Origin: a virus
Virus record (IMG/VR): IMGVR_UViG_3300003797_000014
Span: 1 to 28,489 of that record
Reading direction: 5' to 3' (one strand)
DNA length: 28,489 bases
Below, one piece after another: positions 15,097-21,404 of the stretch. How positions within the stretch are numbered: the stretch's first letter is position 1; each line of letters starts with the position of its first letter. Both the position numbers and the translations under genes were made by a program. A model generated the notes under the pieces. The model was not told the DNA's origin. It ran no database searches and saw only the letters and a list, made by a program, of their open reading frames with translations.

Positions 15097-17799
15097 ATGA
15101 CAACACATCCTGATATAAAAATTAGTTCATTACCTGAAGCTACAGTTTTAAGTAATAATGATATTTTTTTAGTTATACGTAATCCTAATACGTATCCAAC
15201 TTCAAATATTGTTACTGTGAATACAATTATTCAAACTGTAAATGCCAGTATAACTCATTCTACACCTAAAGCTAATACTACATCTTTAGGTGTAATTAAA
15301 GTTGGATCCGGTCTTAGCATAGCTAATGATGGTACTCTTTCAAGTAATTCAGCTAAAAATATTCAACATATTACAATGGTTGCAAATACACCATTTGTTC
15401 CAAATATGTCAGTTGATGTTTATTATATTACATCTGATGGAACTGGAGTCAATAATAGTATAACCATTCCAGCTTGGAACTATGTATCTAATACACATCT
15501 TAATGGATATGCTGACCCAGTTAATGCGGGCCACACTACATTGTTTGTCTATGAACATCAAGCAAACAATGAATATATTGAAATTACAACACAAGATGAA
15601 AGCCCATTTTATGATTTAAGTCAAGGTGCTGGATATTATCCATCATCTAAAATTCAAAGAGTAGAATTATATTCAGTAGGTTCCGGATTTAAGGTAGTTA
15701 ATAATTATGATGAATGGGGTTGCTATTCTGGTGAAACAGATGGTGATTATAATTTAATTCCTCAAGGTGGCCAAACTGTACAGTTTGGAACATATGATTC
15801 AGATCATCCAGATGACGGCGATGGTATCAGTGTAGCTTTAGTTGCTGGAGATCAAAACAAAGATAATACTAACGGTGGAACTATTAATATTACTGCTGGA
15901 AGTGGATATGCTAATGTAAATTCACATGGTGGATCTATTGATATTCAAGCAGGAGCTTCTGGAAATAGTATTGCTGGTACTGTTTATATAAATGCTGGTG
16001 CAACATACAGTGGCACTCCTGGAGAAGTCATAATCAATGGCGGTTTAGGTGTTGGTCCAAATGGTGGTAATGTTTCTATTTTAGGTGGAAATAGTGTTAA
16101 CTCAAATGGTGGATCTGTAATACTTAGACCCGGTTCTGGTGATAATTTGCCCGGTAATATTATCTTAGAAACTTTACCAACAAATGATCCAGGAATTACT
16201 AATGCACTTTGGAATTCTGATAATACTGTTGTTCTGAGTGGATATGCTGGATCTGCAGGCGGAAAAAGAGTAGCATCTCTTACTACTAATTCTGCTTCAT
16301 CAATCGAAGTCGGTATGAATTATGATGTTTATAATATTACATCAGATGGATCTGGTCAACCACAAGTTATAGTTATTCCAACATATAGTTCAAGCGGTAA
16401 TACTTATAATGCTGGTGATAAAACAATATTCATTATGCAAAATAAAGTTAATGCAAATGATGAAGTACAAATTCAATTTGCTGATACTAATATATCTCTT
16501 ACTACTTTAAGTGGATTTTTTCCATTTTCAAATATAAATCAAATTTCCTTTACTCAAAATGGTCAAGGCATTGTTTTGGTTAATGGATTTAATGAATGGC
16601 TATATTCACCAGAGCTCGCAGATAGCATAAATTCATCAACACAGCCTGACATTTATATGATACCGCAGATGTCTCCACCTGGAGTACTTTCATATATGCC
16701 ATCAAATGTTATTGATGCAAATGGAAATGCTCTTTCTGCTGCAGCCACATGGGTCATTTCAGCAGGTCAAGATAATAGTACCAATTCTGCATCAAGTAAT
16801 ACCGGTGGTGGTGAAATTTATATCATAGGAGGATACGCTTATGGTTATGGTGCAGGTGGTTCTATCAATTTAGAAGCAGGACAATCTGATCAAAATAATG
16901 GTGGATCAGTTTATCTAAATGCAGGTAATGGTCCAAATGCTGTTGGTGGAGAAATTCAATTAGCTGCTGGAGCAGGCAGTTCAGGCGGTGGTGGTATTAC
17001 TTTATCCTCTGGTGTATCTGCTGATTATCATGGCGGCGGCATCACTTTAAACTCTGGTAATGGTGGCCGCGGCGGCGGTGATATTAATATTATTGTAGGA
17101 AATAGAACAAGTTCTGATACTTTACAATTAGATGTTGGCCAAATCAATGTATTTGCTGGGCCTAATTCTAATGGAATTGGTGGGCATATTAATATTTTTG
17201 CTGGTAATACTACAGGAGATTATGCAGCTGGTACATTAACACTTAGTGGTGGTCAAAGTACTGCAGTAGGTGGAGATGTAATTATTCAAGGTGGGCCAGG
17301 AGTATCTGGAGGAAGTAATGGACACGTCTATATAAACAATCTTCCAACTGTTGATCCAAATCAGACTAATGCTTTATGGAATAATAATAATAATCTCGTA
17401 TTAAGTGGATATGCAGATGGCGTTTATTCTGCACCATTTAATTCTCCAGATTCAACTGTTATTGATACTGGCAATACTCCTTATCCTGGTGTCCGCTTCA
17501 GATTTGTTGCAGGTGTTGTTCAAGTTGCTGGACCAGATAGTTCAACATTAAGTGTATTTGGATGGACTGGCTCTCTTACTTATGCTAATGGTGTTATTAC
17601 TGGATTTGGTGGATCTGGTCAATCACCTGCTCAAAATGCCTACTTAAGTTTAAATCCTAGTAATCCATTTGTTTCAGCTGGAGACACAGTTGTAATAAAC
17701 ATAACTGATTATCAATACGGTTATATGTATCGCGTTACCGCAATGGGATCTCCAACTAACAGTAATCATGGCACAATGTCTGTAGAAAAACTCTTATAA
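15097..17799 (+). CDS. Large glycine-rich tail fibre with internal duplication
   Basis: The 900-residue protein starts at ATG 15097 after AAGCTGGATAACC. The N-terminus has the fibre anchor pattern KISSLPEATVLSNNDIFLV. The body is built twice: a beta domain containing YDVYNITSDGSG or VDVYYITSDGTG, then glycine-rich repeats of the type GGSVYLNAGNG, then a closing motif with LPT-DP and TNALWN and VLSGYA (near 16172-16250 and 17341-17420). The glycine-rich parts suggest a beta-helix or stacked polyglycine tip as in some phage adhesins. The LPT-DP...LW motif is common at the end of phage fibre modules. The last 140 residues form another beta domain. Host receptor binding is inferred from this architecture and the neighbouring fibre genes. 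Confidence 0.7.
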   Translation: MTTHPDIKISSLPEATVLSNNDIFLVIRNPNTYPTSNIVTVNTIIQTVNASITHSTPKANTTSLGVIKVGSGLSIANDGTLSSNSAKNIQHITMVANTPFVPNMSVDVYYITSDGTGVNNSITIPAWNYVSNTHLNGYADPVNAGHTTLFVYEHQANNEYIEITTQDESPFYDLSQGAGYYPSSKIQRVELYSVGSGFKVVNNYDEWGCYSGETDGDYNLIPQGGQTVQFGTYDSDHPDDGDGISVALVAGDQNKDNTNGGTINITAGSGYANVNSHGGSIDIQAGASGNSIAGTVYINAGATYSGTPGEVIINGGLGVGPNGGNVSILGGNSVNSNGGSVILRPGSGDNLPGNIILETLPTNDPGITNALWNSDNTVVLSGYAGSAGGKRVASLTTNSASSIEVGMNYDVYNITSDGSGQPQVIVIPTYSSSGNTYNAGDKTIFIMQNKVNANDEVQIQFADTNISLTTLSGFFPFSNINQISFTQNGQGIVLVNGFNEWLYSPELADSINSSTQPDIYMIPQMSPPGVLSYMPSNVIDANGNALSAAATWVISAGQDNSTNSASSNTGGGEIYIIGGYAYGYGAGGSINLEAGQSDQNNGGSVYLNAGNGPNAVGGEIQLAAGAGSSGGGGITLSSGVSADYHGGGITLNSGNGGRGGGDINIIVGNRTSSDTLQLDVGQINVFAGPNSNGIGGHINIFAGNTTGDYAAGTLTLSGGQSTAVGGDVIIQGGPGVSGGSNGHVYINNLPTVDPNQTNALWNNNNNLVLSGYADGVYSAPFNSPDSTVIDTGNTPYPGVRFRFVAGVVQVAGPDSSTLSVFGWTGSLTYANGVITGFGGSGQSPAQNAYLSLNPSNPFVSAGDTVVINITDYQYGYMYRVTAMGSPTNSNHGTMSVEKLL

Positions 17800-17810
17800 A
17801 GGAAAATAAA

Positions 17811-18005
17811 ATGTCAACTACTCCAGAACTACACGTATTTCAGACTGTTCCTAATAAAATTATTATTCGTCCAAGATATGAAGGCGTAATTCAAATACTC
17901 AATGCTGCAAACACTGTAGTATATCAAGGTGTATGTCCGCAAGGTCCACAAGATATTCCACCATCACAGCATAATACATCATTTACAATTACTGTTATTT
18001 CTTAA
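17811..18005 (+). CDS. Small hypothetical virion-region protein
   Basis: The 64-residue protein starts at ATG 17811 after AAAGGAAAA, only 11 bases from the fibre stop, so it is co-transcribed with it. The sequence starts MSTTPELHVFQTVPNKIIIR and has a compact beta-like pattern with one Cys, ending in FTITVIS. No family was recognised. Its small size and position just after a large fibre gene would suit a fibre cap, chaperone or decoration, but this is only inferred from position. Confidence 0.55.
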   Translation: MSTTPELHVFQTVPNKIIIRPRYEGVIQILNAANTVVYQGVCPQGPQDIPPSQHNTSFTITVIS

Positions 18006-18013
18006 TATCATGC

Positions 18014-18394
18014 ATGATTGAGATTATTACTGAAAGCAATTTTATATTTTATTGCTATAAACATTATGCAAATCCACAGTGTTTTGATGATAAAGAATTT
18101 GTTGAGGACTTGAGCAGAATCAAGTATATCAAAAGACTCTTTAATAAATATAAAGAGACTGGTGAATTGAAAGAACGATTAATTCTTAATCACATCGTGA
18201 TTTTGAATAACGTTTTTGGTCCAATACATACTAGTAGAATATTGCTCTTTAAGCTCAAGGGTTTCTATCCTGAGCTTAAAGCTTTTCTTGAGTTTCTTGG
18301 TTATATTCCAAATAAAATAAATAATATAGAGTTTGCAGACTACGATGCAGTAGAAACAAACCAGTATATTTTGGAAAAATTAAAAACCATATAG
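18014..18394 (+). CDS. Conserved T4-like phage protein of unknown function
   Basis: The 126-residue protein starts at ATG 18014; there is also an ATG four bases earlier out of frame, and no clear ribosome site. MIEIITESNFIFYCYKHY, DLSRIKYIKRLF and LILNHIVILNNVFGP resemble a conserved hypothetical protein that I have met in T4-like phages of cyanobacteria. It looks all-helical and soluble, with no signal peptide or membrane segment. It sits between fibre and lysis genes. A structural or assembly role is possible, but no motif shows it. Confidence 0.65.
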   Translation: MIEIITESNFIFYCYKHYANPQCFDDKEFVEDLSRIKYIKRLFNKYKETGELKERLILNHIVILNNVFGPIHTSRILLFKLKGFYPELKAFLEFLGYIPNKINNIEFADYDAVETNQYILEKLKTI

Positions 18395-18403
18395 GAACAT
18401 TCC

Positions 18404-18697
18404 ATGCTAGAGTTTAAACTTTTTATAGCTATTCAAGAAGACGGCGGCGGAGCTGCTGGTGGTCTTGGTGGAGGTGCTCCTACAACTACAACTGCTGGTA
18501 TTGGAAGCATCGTAGATAGATCTGGTAAAGTTCAGAGCCCACCAATGTTTAGAAAGAAAAAGCGTTTTAAAGTTGGTATGACTGGTTCTAGTAAAACAGA
18601 TCTTGCTTCAAAAGTAAAAGCTCCTAGATCTACAGGAAACTTAATGAATAGACGTGGAATTAAGTTTATGAATAGAAGAGGCAATCAATATGTTTAA
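18404..18697 (+). CDS. Small basic hypothetical protein
   Basis: The 97-residue protein starts at ATG 18404 with AGGAA as ribosome site. A short hydrophobic start (MLEFKLFIAIQ) is followed by a Gly-rich linker (GGGAAGGLGGGAP), then a strongly basic half with RKKKRFKVG and two MNRRG repeats. It overlaps the i-spanin gene by 8 bases, so the two are coupled. The basic C-terminus suggests binding to nucleic acid or an acidic protein. No family was recognised. Confidence 0.55.
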   Translation: MLEFKLFIAIQEDGGGAAGGLGGGAPTTTTAGIGSIVDRSGKVQSPPMFRKKKRFKVGMTGSSKTDLASKVKAPRSTGNLMNRRGIKFMNRRGNQYV

Positions 18698-19229
18698 TTT
18701 TATTAGAGGAATTCTTTCGCACGCATTAGCTTCGGTAATACTTGGAGCTTTTAGTGCAATTCTTCCTATGATGATTATAGTATTTTTAGCATATCAAAAT
18801 GGATATACTAAGGGTATTGCCGTAGGCGATCAAAAGATTTCTCAAATTACATTAGATTGGCAAAGCAAATACAATAAACTTTTACAAGAGAATCAAAATA
18901 TTAGTAATCATGTAATTACTAAATATATTACTCAGACAAAAGTTATAACACAAAAAGAGTATATCAATGAAAACAATGCTAACAATCTCAATGATACTCA
19001 CCTGCTGTCTAATGGCTGGGTGTACATCCACAATTCAGCTGCCACCGACAGCGCTTCCGACTCCACCAGAGCTTCTGATGAAACCGCCTCAACAGTTACA
19101 AACAGTCAAGCCCTTGGTACAATCGTCGATAACTACTCCATCTGTTACCAAAACGCAGCCCAATTAAAAGCACTACAAGATTGGATAAATAAAGTTCGAT
19201 CAGTAGATAATACAACACTTAAAAAATAA
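18690..19229 (+). CDS. i-spanin (Rz-like), inner membrane
   Basis: The 179-residue protein starts at ATG 18690, overlapping the previous gene by 8 bases. One hydrophobic segment at about residues 12-35 would anchor it in the inner membrane with the rest in the periplasm. Residues about 46-92 look like a coiled coil, and the C-terminus, DNYSICYQNAAQLKALQDWI, resembles the end of Rz proteins. The lipoprotein gene embedded in it in the +1 frame clinches the call. Over the shared stretch this protein turns into a low-complexity Ser/Thr/Asp/Ala run, as expected when two frames share DNA. Spanins bridge the periplasm and fuse inner and outer membranes in the last step of lysis of Gram-negative hosts. 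Confidence 0.85.
   Translation: MFNFIRGILSHALASVILGAFSAILPMMIIVFLAYQNGYTKGIAVGDQKISQITLDWQSKYNKLLQENQNISNHVITKYITQTKVITQKEYINENNANNLNDTHLLSNGWVYIHNSAATDSASDSTRASDETASTVTNSQALGTIVDNYSICYQNAAQLKALQDWINKVRSVDNTTLKK
18967..19167 (+). CDS. o-spanin (Rz1-like) lipoprotein, embedded in the i-spanin gene
   Basis: A 66-residue product in the +1 frame, wholly inside the i-spanin gene, starting at ATG 18967 with AGAG at 18956-18959. It has a lysine, a hydrophobic stretch and the lipobox-like LMAGC, so signal peptidase II would cut before Cys19. The mature 48 residues hold ten prolines, including PPTALPTPPELLMKPP, typical of Rz1. It would be lipid-anchored in the outer membrane and bind the periplasmic end of the i-spanin. 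Met at the -3 lipobox position is less usual than Leu. Embedded Rz1 genes are known from phage lambda. Confidence 0.85.
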   Translation: MKTMLTISMILTCCLMAGCTSTIQLPPTALPTPPELLMKPPQQLQTVKPLVQSSITTPSVTKTQPN

Positions 19230-19238
19230 GAGGATACC

Positions 19239-19685
19239 GTGGCAGAAGACGATAAAACAGTAGAAACTCGTTTAGCTCTTTTAGAAAAAGAGATCTCACA
19301 AGTTTCAGGTCTATTTGATAGACTTGATACGACTATTGAAAAGCTGTCTGATGTATCTAGTACAATTAAGCAATTACTGGCCGTGCACGAAACAAAAATT
19401 AATACACATGATGATATACACAAAGATGTATATAAAGAAATTGATAAGACAAATGATCTAATCAATACTAAAATGGCAACAATGGAAACTAATGTTAAGA
19501 AAGACATTGAAGATCTTACAAAAGAAATTAAAGGTCTTCGTGCAGAGCATATTGATGCATTAGAAAAGCTATCAAAAAGAACACGCACAATTGAGAATTG
19601 GCGTTGGACTATTTTAGGCGGCGTTGCTATTATTTCTTGGTTATTATCGGTGTTTGTTACTCCTTTTGTAATGATGAAACACTAA
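19239..19685 (+). CDS. Coiled-coil protein with C-terminal membrane anchor, possibly XhlA-like
   Basis: The 148-residue protein starts at GTG 19239, five bases after AGAGG. Residues 1-115 are heptad-rich and charged (TRLALLEKEISQ, IEKLSDVSSTIKQLL), predicted as coiled coil. RTRTIENWRWTILGGVAI then starts a single membrane segment (about 124-145) close to the end. This layout resembles XhlA/haemolysin-type phage lysis proteins, and its place right after the spanins agrees, but it is longer than typical XhlA and could be a different tail-anchored membrane protein. No holin with several membrane segments and no endolysin is present here. Confidence 0.6.
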   Translation: MAEDDKTVETRLALLEKEISQVSGLFDRLDTTIEKLSDVSSTIKQLLAVHETKINTHDDIHKDVYKEIDKTNDLINTKMATMETNVKKDIEDLTKEIKGLRAEHIDALEKLSKRTRTIENWRWTILGGVAIISWLLSVFVTPFVMMKH

Positions 19686-19686
19686 A

Positions 19687-19751
19687 ATAGTAGTTTACAT
19701 TTTATCTAGACTATAGTATAATGTACTATATAATAGAAGGTAAACTACTAT
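19687..19751. repeat. 12-bp perfect inverted repeat around a promoter
   Basis: ATAGTAGTTTAC at 19687-19698 and its exact reverse complement GTAAACTACTAT at 19740-19751 are separated by 41 bases. The left arm overlaps the -35 element and the right arm overlaps the translation start region of the primase gene. The placement suggests a pair of operator half-sites. Confidence 0.75.
19694..19722 (+). promoter_or_regulatory. Sigma70-type promoter for the replication/nucleotide operon
   Basis: TTTACA at 19694-19699 and TATAAT at 19717-19722 are separated by exactly 17 bases, one mismatch from the full bacterial consensus. It lies just before the primase start. It probably gives early or middle transcription by unmodified host polymerase of primase, thyX, nrdA and nrdB. 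A second TATAAT lies at 19729-19734. Confidence 0.75.
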
Positions 19752-20754
19752 GTCTCTTTGGATCGATGTAAAATACGCTAATCTTGTTTCCGTGAAGCTT
19801 GATCGCTTCAAGGTAAAATCTCATAACCCATATCAAGCTAACTTTCGGTGTCCAATTTGTGGTGACTCAAAAAAGAGTCAGCTCAAAGCTCGTGGCTTTT
19901 TCTTTCAAAAACAAGATTCTATCATTTATCATTGTCATAATTGTGGAGCGGGCAGAAACATTGCATCCTTTCTTCGTGATATTGCACCGGAATATTATCA
20001 AGATTATAATCAAGAAGTATTCCTTGAAAAGGATAAGCCGCCGGTTGAAAAGAAAGAACCCGCTTTCAAGCATCCTAATCATATGCGCGCAGGGTCACCG
20101 TTACTTAAGCTCAAAAAGATCTCGCAACTAAAGTGGGATCATCCTGCTAAGCAATATGTTGTCGATAGAAAAATTCCTCCTGAAGCACACAGCCGACTTT
20201 TCTATTGTTCTAAGTTTGCAACTTGGACTAATACTATTATTCCAAATAAGCTTAAGACCGATAAGGATTCTCCACGGCTTGTAATTCCTTTTCTTGATAA
20301 GAATGAAAAGCTGATTGGTTATCAAGGTCGAAGCTTTGATCCAAATGATAAACTTAGATATATTTCAATTATGCTTCAAGATGAGATTAAAGTCTTTGGT
20401 CTTGATAAAGCAGATCTGACTAAAAAGCATTATATTGTTGAAGGTCCTATTGATTCTTTATTTCTTCCTAACTGTATTTCTATGGCCGGGGCGGATATAA
20501 ATATTGATGTAGTCAACGAGCACTCTGTGTTTGTTTATGATAATGAACCTCGTAATGCAGAGATTGTAAAAAGGATTGGTCAAGTTGCACAAAAGTATAA
20601 AGTATGTATTTGGCCAAATGACTTAAAATACAAAGATATTAATGATATGATTCTTGGTGGAATGACACCACAAGAAGTACAAAGGATTATTGACTCTTGT
20701 ACTTATGAAGGTATTTTGGCACAACTAAAATTTAATGAATGGAAGAAAATATGA
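19750..20754 (+). CDS. DNA primase, T4 gp61-like
   Basis: The 334-residue protein starts at ATG 19750 with AGAAGG as ribosome site. An N-terminal zinc-binding domain has Cys34 and Cys37 (CPICGDSKKS) and Cys62 and Cys65 (HCHNCG). A TOPRIM-type catalytic core follows with VEGPIDSLF at about 230-238, whose glutamate is the conserved acid, and VYDNEPRN at about 262-269, the acidic Asp-containing motif. Length and layout match gp61 of T4-like phages, which makes RNA primers on the lagging strand as part of the primosome with the gp41 helicase. The gp41 gene is not in this window. ThyX starts inside its last codons. Confidence 0.9.
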   Translation: MSLWIDVKYANLVSVKLDRFKVKSHNPYQANFRCPICGDSKKSQLKARGFFFQKQDSIIYHCHNCGAGRNIASFLRDIAPEYYQDYNQEVFLEKDKPPVEKKEPAFKHPNHMRAGSPLLKLKKISQLKWDHPAKQYVVDRKIPPEAHSRLFYCSKFATWTNTIIPNKLKTDKDSPRLVIPFLDKNEKLIGYQGRSFDPNDKLRYISIMLQDEIKVFGLDKADLTKKHYIVEGPIDSLFLPNCISMAGADINIDVVNEHSVFVYDNEPRNAEIVKRIGQVAQKYKVCIWPNDLKYKDINDMILGGMTPQEVQRIIDSCTYEGILAQLKFNEWKKI

Positions 20755-21404
20755 ATGAAGTAAATCTTATCGGACTAACAAAGCCAACTGCATACTCAGA
20801 ATGTTATACTGCACAAGAGCTCGTTGCGTATGCTGCAAGAGTATCTAATCCAGCAAATCAAAATAATACTAAGACCGCCGGTAAGCTCGTCAAGTATCTC
20901 GTAGAAAATGAACATTGGTCACCATTGGAAATGGTTCATATGGTTGTAGAGATCAAGACTACTAGAGATATTTCTCGTCAGATCCTAAGACACCGTTCAT
21001 TTTCATTCCAAGAATTTAGTCAGCGTTATGCAGTATCAGAAAACTTTGTAACCCGAGAAGCTCGTTTACAAGATACAAAGAACCGTCAGAATTCTATTGA
21101 GACAGATGATCGCCGTCTTCAAGAAGAATGGAATTATTTCCAACTGAAGGCAAAGAATGAAGCAATGTCTTCTTATAAGTGGGCCTTGGATCATGGTATT
21201 GCTAAAGAACAAGCTCGTGCAGTACTGCCAGAAGGTATGACTGAGACCACTCTGTATATGAGTGGAACCCTTCGTAGTTGGATTCATTACTGCACATTAC
21301 GTATGGGTAATGGTACTCAAAAGGAACACCGTGAAGTAGCTATTAAGTGTTGGGATATTATCGGCACTCATTTCCCTGATATTGTAAAGGCATTAGAAGA
21401 ATGA
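20751..21404 (+). CDS. thyX: FAD-dependent thymidylate synthase ThyX
   Basis: ThyX methylates dUMP to dTMP using methylene-tetrahydrofolate and FAD. The signature RHRSFSFQEFSQR at residues 80-92 fits the family motif RHRxxSxxxxSxR. I chose ATG 20751, which overlaps the primase stop as ATGA and has GGAAG at 20741-20745; the earlier in-frame ATG at 20739 covers that ribosome site. The product is 217 residues, normal for ThyX. A second ATGA junction couples it to nrdA. Together they supply dNTPs, in particular dTMP, for phage replication. T4 itself uses the unrelated ThyA-type enzyme, so ThyX here marks a lineage difference. Confidence 0.95.
   Translation: MNEVNLIGLTKPTAYSECYTAQELVAYAARVSNPANQNNTKTAGKLVKYLVENEHWSPLEMVHMVVEIKTTRDISRQILRHRSFSFQEFSQRYAVSENFVTREARLQDTKNRQNSIETDDRRLQEEWNYFQLKAKNEAMSSYKWALDHGIAKEQARAVLPEGMTETTLYMSGTLRSWIHYCTLRMGNGTQKEHREVAIKCWDIIGTHFPDIVKALEE

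Noticed and set aside
19686-19749. tRNA or small RNA in the gap before the primase
   Set aside because: No cloverleaf arms; the structure is explained by the promoter and inverted repeat.
20739-20750. Upstream in-frame start for ThyX
   Set aside because: It overlaps the GGAAG ribosome site; ATG 20751 has correct spacing and an ATGA junction.
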